A stretch of DNA of 64,000 nt, from the NCBI RefSeq assembly GCF_027214025.1, contig NZ_JAPWHB010000007.1:1-64000 (forward strand), written 5' to 3'. This DNA is from Parahoeflea alexandrii. Its GTDB lineage: Bacteria; Pseudomonadota; Alphaproteobacteria; Rhizobiales; Rhizobiaceae. The position numbers and the translations under genes were made by a program. Below, piece by piece: positions 35,035 through 43,872 of the stretch. Position 1 is the stretch's first letter. Every line of letters starts with the position of its first letter. The notes under the pieces are model-generated. The model was not told where the DNA came from. It worked only from the letters and a program-made list of their open reading frames with translations, and did not search any database.

Positions 35035-36435
35035 ATGAACGAGTGCATTGAAGTGCGCGCGCCTTTCGATGGCAGGCTGCTCGACCGCGTTCCGGTGACC
35101 TCTTCCGGGGCTATCGAGAATGCGCTAACGACGGCGTATCAGCTTTTCCGCAATCGGCGCGCATGGCTTGATCTGCCACGTAGGATCGCGATCCTTGGTG
35201 CGGTTCGCGACATCGTTCTGGAACGCCGAAACGAACTTGCTTTGCTTGTCGCCAGCGAAAGCGGCAAGCCTCTGCGCGACTCCCTTGTTGAGATCGATCG
35301 GGGAGCGAACTGTCTGGATATTTGTATCCAGCAACTTTCTACCGATGGCGGGCACGTCGTCCCGATGGGACTGAACGTCACGTCCGCGGCGCGTGTCGCA
35401 TTTACGCAATACGAACCAATCGGCTTGGTGCTCGGCATCGCTGCTTTCAATCATCCGTTCAATTTGGTCATGCACCAAATTGCACCGGCTGTCGCCGTGG
35501 GCGCGCCTGCCATCATCAAACCGTCGCCTAAGACGCCTCTGAGTTGCAGGGCCTTGCTCGACATATTCATCGAGGCGGGCCTTCCGGAAGGGTGGGCTCA
35601 GATGGTCCTGCCGACTGATCTTGCGATGATCCGGAAACTGGTTAGCGACCAGCGTATCGGTTTCGTCAGCTTTATCGGCTCCGCCGCGGTCGGTTGGTCC
35701 TTAAGATCGGAGTTGGCACCTGGGACGCGTTGCGCACTGGAACATGGCGGTATTGCGCCGGTAATCGTTGCGCAAGATGCGGATCTTGACGATGCAGTGC
35801 CGCGGCTTGCGCGTGCGGCATTCTGGCATGCCGGGCAGGCATGCGTCTCGGCCCAACGGCTCTACTGCCACAGCGATGTTGTGGACGAATTTGTCCAACG
35901 GTTGGCAGATGCCGGTCGTTCAATGGTGACCGGCGATCCGGTTGAAACAACGACCGATGTCGGCCCGCTGATCACGCATGCGGAAAATGACCGCATAGAG
36001 TCTTGGGTCCGCGAGGCGATCGAAGAAGGCGCGGTGGCCGTGTGCGGCGGCGCAAAGATATCTGCGAGCTGCTACGAGAATACCGTGCTTCTCAACCCAG
36101 CACCGAATTCCAAGGTGTCCCGGCGGGAAATCTTTGGTCCGGTCGTGGGTGTCTACACCTTCGATGACATGGATGACGCGATCGCGTCGGCCAATAGTGT
36201 CGAGTTCGCTTTCCAGTCGGCGATCTTCACGCGGGATATCGACCGGGCGATGCATGCCTTCCGACATCTTGACGGTACCGCGATCATGCTGAACGAACAT
36301 CCACTCTTTCGGGTCGACTGGATGCCTTTCGCAGGCGCGCGTCAGTCCGGCCTTGGCATCGGCGGCATACCGGCAACCATGGCCGATATGCGTACGGAAA
36401 AGATGATGGTCTGTCGCTCGCAGGCTCTGGCGTGA
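35035..36435 (+). CDS. Aldehyde dehydrogenase family protein
   Basis: 466 residues with AGGAGA ten bases before the ATG. The superfamily residues are present: FNHPFNLVMHQIAPA in the cofactor region, the general-base Glu in LEHGGIAPVIV (usually LELGG) and the catalytic Cys in HAGQACVSAQR. The style is that of phosphonoacetaldehyde/lactaldehyde-type dehydrogenases. It probably oxidises an aldehyde formed from the compound brought in by the ABC transporter. Confidence 0.88.
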   Translation: MNECIEVRAPFDGRLLDRVPVTSSGAIENALTTAYQLFRNRRAWLDLPRRIAILGAVRDIVLERRNELALLVASESGKPLRDSLVEIDRGANCLDICIQQLSTDGGHVVPMGLNVTSAARVAFTQYEPIGLVLGIAAFNHPFNLVMHQIAPAVAVGAPAIIKPSPKTPLSCRALLDIFIEAGLPEGWAQMVLPTDLAMIRKLVSDQRIGFVSFIGSAAVGWSLRSELAPGTRCALEHGGIAPVIVAQDADLDDAVPRLARAAFWHAGQACVSAQRLYCHSDVVDEFVQRLADAGRSMVTGDPVETTTDVGPLITHAENDRIESWVREAIEEGAVAVCGGAKISASCYENTVLLNPAPNSKVSRREIFGPVVGVYTFDDMDDAIASANSVEFAFQSAIFTRDIDRAMHAFRHLDGTAIMLNEHPLFRVDWMPFAGARQSGLGIGGIPATMADMRTEKMMVCRSQALA

Positions 36436-36465
36436 GCGAACCGCTCGAGGTTTGAGGACGCCGCC

Positions 36466-37863
36466 ATGATACGTGACATTGAAGCGGATAGCGAGTTGAG
36501 CGAATTGAGAATTCTCTCCCCGACGGCCATTCTGGGATACGGATTTCCTGAAGCGTCGTTTCGGCGTGGCCTCGAACGGCGACCGCACGCCATTGCTGTC
36601 GACGCCGGCTCCACAGACCCAGGACCGTACTACCTCGGCTCCGGCATCTCATTCACCGATCGCTCTGCCGTTCGCCGCGACCTGAAGCTGATCCTTGAAG
36701 CAGGGCGAGAACTCAATATTCCAGTCATCATTGGCTCGGCAGGTGGTGCCGGTGCCAAGCCGCATTTGGAGTGGACACTTGAAATCGTACGGGAGATTGC
36801 GTCTGCCAGCGGCCTTCGAGGAAGTCTGGCTATCATCAATGCCGATATCGATCGCGAACGCGTCTTGTCTGCTTTCCGCGAGAACGGCATCACTCCCCTG
36901 ACGCCAGGTCAGGCGCTCTCGGAAAACGATATCACAGAGAGCAGCCAGATAGTTGCACAGATGGGTGAGGAACCACTGATTGCTGCGTTGCAAGACGGTG
37001 CGGACGTCATTCTGGCCGGTCGCAGTTATGATCCCGCTGTGTTTGCGGCGCTACCGATCTCTCTCGGGTTCGACCGAGGACTCGCCCTCCATATGGGCAA
37101 AATACTTGAATGCGCTGCTATAGCGGCTTCGCCGGGCAGCGGCAGTGACTGCATGCTTGGTACGCTGTATCGCGATGCATTTGTTGTCGAGCCTTTATCT
37201 GATGACAGAGTTTGCACGATCGCGTCCGTCGCCGGACATTCGCTGTATGAAAAAAGCAATCCGTACGTATTGCCCGGACCGGGAGGATCGCTGGATCTGA
37301 CGAATACGGCGTTCGAGCAAATAGACGAGCGGCGCGTCCGAGTCTCCGGGAGCATGTTCATTCCAGCCAAGAGCTACTTCGTCAAATTGGAGGCCGCGCG
37401 CCGGATGGGCTTTCGGACGATCTCCATCGCCGGAGCACGTGATCCCGCCTTCATAGTCGGCTTCGACAAGATTGTTGAAGGAGTACGGAAGCGAACAGCG
37501 GAGAATTTTCGCGAAATCGATCAGTCATCGTACACGATCAGGTTCATTGTCTATGGCCGTGACGGAGTGATGGGAGATCTGGAACCTGACAGAACCGAGA
37601 TCAGCCATGAGATTGGTATTGTGATTGATGTGACGGCCGCCAGCCAGGAACTTGCAGACACGCTGTGCGCATTCACGCGCTCTACTCTTCTTCATTTTGG
37701 CTACCCCGGACGCATGTCGACAGGAGGGAACCTCGCGTTGCCTTACTCACCTTCTGATTTTCAAGCGGGCGAGGTCTATGAATTCAGCCTCTATCACTTG
37801 ATGGCGGTTGAAGATCCCGGAAATGCCTTTCTTCGGAAAATGGCACGTTTGGAGGAAAGGTAA
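36466..37863 (+). CDS. AtuA-family protein (DUF1446)
   Basis: 465 residues. It matches the acyclic terpene utilisation AtuA (DUF1446) family: VDAGSTDPGPYYLGSG near residue 45, PVIIGSAGGAGAKPHLEWTL, and DVILAGRSYDPAVFAALP around residue 190. The biochemical role of the family is poorly defined; members occur in operons for degradation of branched or methylated acids. A DUF4387 gene follows directly, the usual companion. Confidence 0.85.
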   Translation: MIRDIEADSELSELRILSPTAILGYGFPEASFRRGLERRPHAIAVDAGSTDPGPYYLGSGISFTDRSAVRRDLKLILEAGRELNIPVIIGSAGGAGAKPHLEWTLEIVREIASASGLRGSLAIINADIDRERVLSAFRENGITPLTPGQALSENDITESSQIVAQMGEEPLIAALQDGADVILAGRSYDPAVFAALPISLGFDRGLALHMGKILECAAIAASPGSGSDCMLGTLYRDAFVVEPLSDDRVCTIASVAGHSLYEKSNPYVLPGPGGSLDLTNTAFEQIDERRVRVSGSMFIPAKSYFVKLEAARRMGFRTISIAGARDPAFIVGFDKIVEGVRKRTAENFREIDQSSYTIRFIVYGRDGVMGDLEPDRTEISHEIGIVIDVTAASQELADTLCAFTRSTLLHFGYPGRMSTGGNLALPYSPSDFQAGEVYEFSLYHLMAVEDPGNAFLRKMARLEER

Positions 37864-37867
37864 CTTC

Positions 37868-38191
37868 ATGTACCTCGTGGACGCCGCCGCAGTCATCCGC
37901 AGCAAGAATGCCGGACCGTACGAACTCACCCTTGACGTCATTTTCAAAACTACGCGTTGGTTCGATCACGCTATCGAGACGAACTTGTTAAATAAAGAGC
38001 TCATTTGTCAACTTTATCGCGTGAGTGAAGACGATGTGCTGCGGATAGTGAATTTCAGGCCCGCCAACGCGATCAAGGTAACAATAGTCAGGCCAATAGC
38101 TTCAGGAGCGATCGGTGAAACAGATGTTTACGGGGCACAGCAGCACGCTCCACTTCTGAAAATCGTCTTCGCTGATGGGGCTCCGAAATGA
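37868..38191 (+). CDS. DUF4387 protein
   Basis: 107 residues from the ATG at 37868, preceded by GGAGGAAAGG. It contains the motif IRSKNAGPYELTLDVIF at residues 10-26, which defines DUF4387. It is soluble with no signal. The family is almost always encoded next to AtuA-like proteins, as here (four bases apart), so it is probably a second subunit. No function is established. Confidence 0.85.
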   Translation: MYLVDAAAVIRSKNAGPYELTLDVIFKTTRWFDHAIETNLLNKELICQLYRVSEDDVLRIVNFRPANAIKVTIVRPIASGAIGETDVYGAQQHAPLLKIVFADGAPK

Positions 38192-38260
38192 AACTGGACT
38201 TTCGGTACTGGTAGCTCAAGCAGAACGGTTGAATCACGCTGCAGAATGAACGGAGGAGGT

Positions 38261-38554
38261 ATGGAATTACGTCACTTGGGGTACTCCCTGGCCGCGGCCG
38301 AAGAGCGCCACTTCACGCGGGCAGCCAAACGACCCGGGATCGCGCAGCTGCCGCTGAGCCACCACATTCAACAATTCGAGGACGAGTCAGGTTTTCTCCT
38401 TTTTCAGCGGCTTCCCAGAGGGGTGGCCCTGACTGAGGCTGGTGAGAGCTTTCTCGTCGATGTGAATTCCCTGCTCGATAAGCTGGATAGCGTCGTCAAC
38501 GACACTCGCGAAATCGCCTGTTCGCCGTCAGCACCCTCGGGACATTTGATTTGA
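38261..38554 (+). pseudogene. Truncated LysR-family regulator (duplicate)
   Basis: About 85 residues matching the N-terminus of the LysR protein at 41352 (MELRHLGYSLAAAEERHFTR against MELRHLRYFVVAAEECHFTR), including the helix-turn-helix, up to NDTREIA. It then breaks into a frame with a stop, so the ligand-binding domain is missing. Upstream DNA also matches the region before 41352. A partial segmental duplication is the simplest explanation. Confidence 0.75.
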
Positions 38555-38744
38555 TTTCGTAACGGAGGGCGCCGCTTCCCGGATTTCCAAGTCGATCAAA
38601 GCCGCGCGCGTCGTGGCTTTTGACGATCCTGGCATGGAGGCGATCCATGAATCCGAAGTTCAGGACCTCCCGGTGACAGTCGCCGTCGATGCGACCGGAC
38701 AGAACCTTCACGCCACTGGGCCGAAGCTCTGGCGCAATCCCTAA
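38553..38744 (+). pseudogene. 3' end of a class I fumarate hydratase
   Basis: An in-frame stretch of 63 codons without a start, ending at TAA. It contains SKSIKAARVVAFDDPGMEAI and QDLPVTVAVDATGQNLH, which resemble the C-terminal end of class I (FumA-type) fumarases, where an IK-VRVVAFEDLGMEAI pattern followed by D-PVTV-VD is conserved. It abuts the truncated LysR gene, so this is a deletion or recombination scar. Confidence 0.55.
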
Positions 38745-38771
38745 TCCTCCTCCTCACTGAGAAAGCCGCAG

Positions 38772-40130
38772 ATGAAAGACGCAAATTTCCTGACCGCTCA
38801 TAACGCCCAAAACGTCTGGCACCCGATGTCCTATCCCGGCGCTCTCAAGGAGACGCCGCCTAAGATCATCGTGGGCGCCGAAGGCGTTGAGATCATCGAC
38901 GTCAACGGTCACCGCCTGCTTGATGGCGTCGGCGGGCTTTGGAACATGAACCTCGGCTATTCCAACGCGCCGATCAAAGCCGCCATCGCCAAACAGCTCG
39001 ACCGCCTGCCCTATTATTCGATCTTCAATGGCACGACTCATGACATGGCGATCGAACTGAGCGTCATGCTGGCCGAATTCTTTGCCCCCGACGGGCTGAG
39101 CCGGGCGTTCTTTACCTCCGGCGGCTCCGACAGTGTCGAGATCACCCTGCGCCTTGCGCGGCAGTATCACAAAATCCGTGGTGAAGCGGGTCGGGTGAAA
39201 TTCCTCTCGCTGAAAAAGGGCTATCACGGCACCCACACCTTGGGCGCGTCTGTGAATGGCAACACGGCGTTTCGCACCTCTTACGAACCGCTCATGCCGG
39301 GCTGTTTCCACATTCCCGCGCCGAACCCCTATCGCAATCCCTTCGATGAAAGCGATCCTGCGCAACTTGCGCAGCTTTGCCTTGCCGCTCTTGAAGCCGA
39401 GATTGATTTCCAAAGCGCCGACACCATCGCCGCCTTTATCATGGAGCCGATCCTCGGCGCGGGTGGCGTCATTGTCCCACACGAAAGTTTCATGCCCGGC
39501 GTGCGCGAGATTTGCGATCGCCATGGCATCCTGTTGATCTCCGACGAGGTGATCACGGCCTTCGGGCGCACCGGCGACTCGACTGGCGCACGGCACTGGG
39601 GCGTGAAACCCGATCTTTTGTCCTGTGCCAAGGCGATCACCAACGGCTATTTCCCCTTCGGTGCCGCGATGATTTCCGATCAGGTGGCCGAAGTGTTTGA
39701 GAAAGATGAGAGCGGCCGCGCCGGGCTTTACACCGGTTACACCTATAGCGGGCATCCCGTGGGGGCTGCGGCGGCACTCGCCTGTCTTCAGGAAACCACG
39801 CGCCTCAATGTTCCCGCCAACGCCGCCGCACGCGGGACCCAGCTTTTCGACGGGATCGTCGCGCTTCAGGACAAACATGAGCTGATCGGCCATGTGCGCG
39901 GCGGTCACGGGTTGATGACGGCGGTCGAGCTTGTGTCCGACCGTTCGGCGAAGACCCCGCTCGATGCGGCTTCGATGAAAGTCATTCATGGCACGGCCTA
40001 TGAGGCGGGCGTCATGCTGCGGGTCTCTGGCAACAATCTGATCATGTCGCCGCCGCTCATCATCACGCCGGAAGACGTCGAGAAAATCCTCGCCGCGATC
40101 GACCACGCTCTCTCGACTGCAGCCGCGTAA
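38772..40130 (+). CDS. Class III aminotransferase (omega-amino acid:pyruvate type)
   Basis: 452 residues of the class III PLP-dependent family. It has GGSDSVEITLRLARQYH for cofactor phosphate binding, ISDEVITAFGRTG with the PLP-binding Asp, and the Schiff-base Lys in SCAKAITNGYFPFGAA. Members transfer an amino group from beta-alanine, taurine or similar compounds to pyruvate. It sits between a fumarase scar and an IS6 element, so its original context is lost; expression may depend on read-through. Confidence 0.92.
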   Translation: MKDANFLTAHNAQNVWHPMSYPGALKETPPKIIVGAEGVEIIDVNGHRLLDGVGGLWNMNLGYSNAPIKAAIAKQLDRLPYYSIFNGTTHDMAIELSVMLAEFFAPDGLSRAFFTSGGSDSVEITLRLARQYHKIRGEAGRVKFLSLKKGYHGTHTLGASVNGNTAFRTSYEPLMPGCFHIPAPNPYRNPFDESDPAQLAQLCLAALEAEIDFQSADTIAAFIMEPILGAGGVIVPHESFMPGVREICDRHGILLISDEVITAFGRTGDSTGARHWGVKPDLLSCAKAITNGYFPFGAAMISDQVAEVFEKDESGRAGLYTGYTYSGHPVGAAAALACLQETTRLNVPANAAARGTQLFDGIVALQDKHELIGHVRGGHGLMTAVELVSDRSAKTPLDAASMKVIHGTAYEAGVMLRVSGNNLIMSPPLIITPEDVEKILAAIDHALSTAAA

Positions 40131-40163
40131 GACGCCTCGGTTCCATCAGAACGGACATTTCAT

Positions 40164-40942
40164 GGCAGCGTCGCCTTAACTTGGGTTTTGCACAGGATGC
40201 CCACGACGGGCCTGCTTCATGAGGCCGCCGACAGAGCGACTTCGCTCCAAACCGCCATCGCGGCGGCGCGGATATCGCGATGATCGGCGGCATTCATATG
40301 CTTGCGGTGAAGATGGAAAAGCTTGGCGACCGGGCCGTGGATCGAAACAAAGCGCTGGCATTGTCGTGCTGACCTGAGCCGCATCATTCCTCGTTCTGGT
40401 CGTCGAGCAGCCAGATGCGAGTTCTCCGCTCGGTTGTTCAGGCCCTTAAGCGAACGATGCTCGACACCTGGCATAATTTCCCTTTTGGCCGCATCGTAGG
40501 ATTTGAGCTTGTCGGTGATCATATCACGGGGCCTGATGCCTTGGTCTTTGAGCAATTTTCGCATCAGTTTCAGAGCCGCCTGCTTGTTCCGGCGGCCCGC
40601 CATAGCCAGTGTTTCTTGCCTTTGATGGAAACGACCATTTCGTCGAAATTCCACTTGCCGGCAAAGCTTCCCATGTATCGCCGCCGGAGGCAGCGGGCAT
40701 ATTGTTGGCCGAACCTGGTGGCCCATTCCGAGACGGCCTGGACCCAAACTGCGATGCCACGCTCAGCCAGCAGATCTTCTACATGACGCAGGCTCAGCGG
40801 AAAGCGGAAATAGAGCCAAACCGCGTGCGCTATGATCGCGGCAGGAAAACGAGACGCTGATATCGAGGCGTTGCAATATCGGTCGGCGGATTCGCGCTCA
40901 TGCCCGAAAAGATACCGCCCTTTGTGTTGAGGCGACGCTACC
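40164..40942 (-). mobile_element. IS6-family insertion sequence, degenerate copy
   Basis: A 779-bp element bounded by GGCAGCGTCGCCTTAA (40164) and TTGAGGCGACGCTACC (40927-40942), imperfect inverted repeats of each other. The eight bases outside each end differ (CATTTCAT and CCGCTCAA), so no target duplication remains and the element has probably recombined. It carries one transposase gene on the minus strand, which is broken. Confidence 0.8.
40217..40905 (-). pseudogene. IS6-family transposase, frameshifted by an internal deletion
   Basis: The first part reads ERESADRYCN, then AAIIAHAVWLYFRFPLSLRH and FGQQYARCLRRRYMGSFAGK in one frame, then HWLWRAAGTSRRL, where a deletion of about 43 bases (relative to the copy at 30555) shifts the frame. 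The other frame continues NKQAALKLMRKLLKDQGIRP, KSYDAAKREIMPGVEHRSLK and NNRAENSHLAARRPERGMMR. These are typical IS6/IS26-like DDE-domain motifs. The protein cannot be made intact. Confidence 0.8.
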
Positions 40943-41037
40943 CCGCTCAAAGTCCTTCGATCTTTGGAACACATTCACGAACAAACTGGCTGCCTGATCA
41001 CCATCACTCGCGGACAAGAACAGACTGCGATAAATAA

Positions 41038-41144
41038 CCTGACAAAGCCCTACAACTCCAAACGGCCCCACAGTGCGCTGGGCTGCCGCCCTCCGACCCG
41101 CGAAACCGTCGTCCAGATGGACCAAAGGCAGGTCATGCACTAAC
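41038..41144 (+). pseudogene. IS3-family transposase OrfB, C-terminal remnant
   Basis: The frame reads YNSKRPHSALGCRPPTRETV and ends DQRQVMH at the TAA at 41142. The pattern N-RPHS-LG-RPP is the classic end of IS3-family OrfB integrases. The following TGGACCACTCAAGTGG-like sequence (about 41153-41168) looks like the terminal region of the element. The rest is missing. Confidence 0.7.
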
Positions 41145-41178
41145 AATCAAACTGGACCACTCAAGTGGCTGATCAGTC

Positions 41179-41310
41179 ACCGCATATCGCGCCTTCGAGA
41201 ACTTGCCTCGCCGGTCAGTGTTGGATTTGTGCGGCATGCCGAGCTGCCTTGAAAAGGGCATGGTGCACTTCCTGCACGAAACCCACGACCCGTGGTACAA
41301 GCTGACTTAA
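41179..41310 (+). pseudogene. Unidentified gene end upstream of lysR
   Basis: An open frame without a start runs to a TAA at 41308 and reads LCGMPSCLEKGMVHFLHETH then DPWYKLT. It has a coding look, but I do not recognise the family. It sits between the IS3 remnant and the LysR gene and is probably another truncated host gene. Confidence 0.25.
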
Positions 41311-41351
41311 ACAGAACAGTTGAAGCACGCTGCAGGGAGAGCGGGGGAGCT

Positions 41352-42248
41352 ATGGAATTACGTCACTTGCGGTATTTCGTGGTCGCGGCCGAAGAGTGCC
41401 ACTTCACGCGCGCCGCCAAACGTCTCGGGATCGCGCAACCGCCACTGAGCCAGCAGATTCAACAACTCGAGGAGGAGTTGGGCTTTCTCCTTTTTCATCG
41501 GCTTCCCAGAGGGGTGGCCCTGACGGAGGCTGGTGAGAGCTTTCTCGTCGATGTGAATTCCGTGCTCGGTAAGCTGGATAGTGTCATCAACGACACTCGC
41601 GAAATCGCCCAAGGCAAAACGGGGAAACTCAACATTGGTTTCACAAGTACGGCTGCGTACAATGATTTCATTCCCTACATCATTGGTAAATATAGAGAAC
41701 AGCATCCGAAAATTGTCACGAATCTGTACGAACACAGTAGTGCGTTGCTGCTAAAGTTGCTTCGTAATGGTGAATTGGACGTTGCCTTTATTCGACTTGC
41801 GCAGGGCGAGGGCGACGATCTCCCACATGATCTATTGATTGATGAGGAGATGAGACTGGCGGTTCAAAGAAAACACAGATTGGCGGCTCTTCACGAGATC
41901 GAAATGAAAGATCTGGCGAACGAGAAATTCGTGATGTTTCCACGTTCCAATGGCCCCTCGCTATTCGAAGCGGTGACCCAAGCATGCCTTGACGCCGGCT
42001 TCAGCATGGAGGTCGCTCAAGTGGCTCCACAGATGGCTTCGTCGATAAGTTTGGTTGCTGCAGGGGTCGGTGTAGCTTTCGTGCCGGTTTCAATGAGCCA
42101 CCTGCACGCCAATCACGTGAGCTATTTGAAAGTAAAGACAGGAGGTCCGCGTGCTATTCTACATTTTGCAACACGGTCCCTCCCCTTGCCACCACCGGCC
42201 GTACGATTCAGTACTATGGTTAAGCAAGAGATCAGGAAGTGGCATTAG
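41352..42248 (+). CDS. LysR-family transcriptional regulator
   Basis: 298 residues from the ATG at 41352 (GGGGGAG just upstream). The N-terminal helix-turn-helix is complete (FTRAAKRLGIAQPPLSQQIQ, then LEEELGFLLFHRLPRGVALT) and the substrate-binding domain runs from about 90 to 295 (GKLNIGFTSTAAYNDFIPYI, NGELDVAFIRL). The style is close to the BenM/CatM-like subgroup. A truncated duplicate lies at 38261. It might control the aminotransferase block or the amidase operon downstream; this cannot be decided. Confidence 0.92.
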   Translation: MELRHLRYFVVAAEECHFTRAAKRLGIAQPPLSQQIQQLEEELGFLLFHRLPRGVALTEAGESFLVDVNSVLGKLDSVINDTREIAQGKTGKLNIGFTSTAAYNDFIPYIIGKYREQHPKIVTNLYEHSSALLLKLLRNGELDVAFIRLAQGEGDDLPHDLLIDEEMRLAVQRKHRLAALHEIEMKDLANEKFVMFPRSNGPSLFEAVTQACLDAGFSMEVAQVAPQMASSISLVAAGVGVAFVPVSMSHLHANHVSYLKVKTGGPRAILHFATRSLPLPPPAVRFSTMVKQEIRKWH

Positions 42249-42389
42249 CATAGCTGGGGATCCTGAGCGGCTTCAGGCGCTCAATCTTGACGTGAGATCA
42301 GATTTTGGACCGCAAGAGTAAGATTCCAGTTACGAATTGAAGAATCCCGGCAGCTGATCAGCAGTCCGCCTCCGGCCAAGACGACCGTG

Positions 42390-43835
42390 TCATGAACATT
42401 TGGGGTCAATGACCGGCAAAGGCCCGGCAAAAACCAACTCGACGGCCCGGGCTGCCGCCAGGAGAGCCCCTTCGCTCCGCGGAGCGCCGACCAGTTGCAG
42501 ACCGACAGGGAGGCCGCGCGGTCCGAGGCCGACCGGAACAGAAATTGCCGGCAGCCCGACGGCGGTTGCGAGGAACGCGAAACTCAGCCAGTCCATGTAA
42601 TGGTTCAAGGGCTTGCCACCGATCTCTCGCACCCATTCGGTTTCGACCGGGTGAGGCATACACCCCACGACGGGACTGGCGAGAACATCACAGCTCTCGA
42701 ACAGGTGAAGCATCTCGTCATAGATGCGGGAGCGGACAAGCTGGCTGTCGACAATGTCGTCCATTGTCAGCGCCAGCCCGAAGCGGACATTGTTTTCCAG
42801 CGTCTCCTTGAAGCCGGCACGGATTTCCGGATCGATGTCGCGCATCAACGTTGCCCACAGCAGGCCCCGCTGCACATGATAGGCTCTTTTGAGACCGTCG
42901 AGCTTGACACCCGCCTCGACAACCGCGGCCCCCGCCTTCTCCATTTCGACGAGTGCGGCTTCGATATGCGCCCGGACCTCCGGATCCACCTCGCATTGGC
43001 CATTCATATCCGGTGTATAGGCGATACGGAGACCCTGTGGCGTGGCCCTTTCAACGAAATCGGCATAGGGCTTCGGATCCGCCGGATAGGAGATCGGATA
43101 GTGCGGATCAAAGCCACTCATTGTGTCCAGAAACAGGGCACAATCCTTGACGGAACGCGCCATTGGACCCTGCGCGCCTTCGGTGATGAATCCGGCAATT
43201 GCCGGACCGCCCGCAACACGTCCCGGACTGGGCCTCAGGCCCACAACGCCACAAAAGGACGCCGGAGTCCGCAGGCTGCCGCCATGGTCGGAACCATGGC
43301 TCAACCAGGTCTGGCCGGTAATGAGCTGAGCGGCGGCGCCGCCCGAGGACCCGGCAGGTGTCAGCCGCGTATCCCACGGATTGCGGGTCGGACCGTAGAC
43401 CGCATTGAATGTATTGCCGCCGGCTCCGAACTCGGGCGTGTTGGTCTTTCCCACCACCAGTCCGCCGCGGGCCTCGATCAGTTCGACCAGCAGATCGCTC
43501 TTGTCCGGAACGAAATCGGCCAGAGCAGGTGTTCCCCAGGTCGTGCGAACGCCCTTGACCGCGCTCAGGTCCTTGATCCCGACCGGCAACCCGTGCAGCG
43601 CCCCTCGCCCGGCAAAGGCGCTCTCCGGCAGGTGCCGGATCGCTTCTTCCGCCCGTTCGAAGCAGACCGTCGGCATCGCGTTGATTGCCGCATCGGTTTC
43701 GCTGTGGCGCTGGCGCGACGCTTCGAGCAGGTCTTTCGGGGAAACCTCTCTGCGCCTGAGCAGGTCTACCACTTCATGGGCCTGCAGCTTGCAAAGTTCA
43801 GGACCTGTGTAGTCCTGCACGATTTTCTCGCTCAT
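42390..43835 (-). CDS. Amidase (amidase signature family)
   Basis: 481 residues. The Ser-cisSer-Lys catalytic triad is visible: Lys in VGIKDLSAVKG, the cis-Ser in GSSGGAAAQLITG and the nucleophile Ser in SDHGGSLRTPASFCG. Members hydrolyse a carbon-nitrogen amide bond. It is the last gene of the minus-strand operon that contains a TRAP transporter and a gamma-glutamyltransferase, so its target is probably an amide in the imported compound. It is convergent with lysR. Confidence 0.93.
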   Translation of the reverse strand: MSEKIVQDYTGPELCKLQAHEVVDLLRRREVSPKDLLEASRQRHSETDAAINAMPTVCFERAEEAIRHLPESAFAGRGALHGLPVGIKDLSAVKGVRTTWGTPALADFVPDKSDLLVELIEARGGLVVGKTNTPEFGAGGNTFNAVYGPTRNPWDTRLTPAGSSGGAAAQLITGQTWLSHGSDHGGSLRTPASFCGVVGLRPSPGRVAGGPAIAGFITEGAQGPMARSVKDCALFLDTMSGFDPHYPISYPADPKPYADFVERATPQGLRIAYTPDMNGQCEVDPEVRAHIEAALVEMEKAGAAVVEAGVKLDGLKRAYHVQRGLLWATLMRDIDPEIRAGFKETLENNVRFGLALTMDDIVDSQLVRSRIYDEMLHLFESCDVLASPVVGCMPHPVETEWVREIGGKPLNHYMDWLSFAFLATAVGLPAISVPVGLGPRGLPVGLQLVGAPRSEGALLAAARAVELVFAGPLPVIDPKCS

Positions 43836-43872
43836 GGATTGGCACTCCGAATTGAAGAATGAGCTGTGATGG

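Noticed and set aside
38754-40106. Minus-strand open frame of 450 codons
   Set aside because: Exactly antisense to the class III aminotransferase, whose catalytic residues are complete.
40148-40163. Target-site duplication of the IS6 copy
   Set aside because: The eight bases outside the two inverted repeats differ, so no duplication can be claimed.
42495-43862. Plus-strand open frame of 455 codons
   Set aside because: Antisense to the amidase gene, which has the full catalytic triad.
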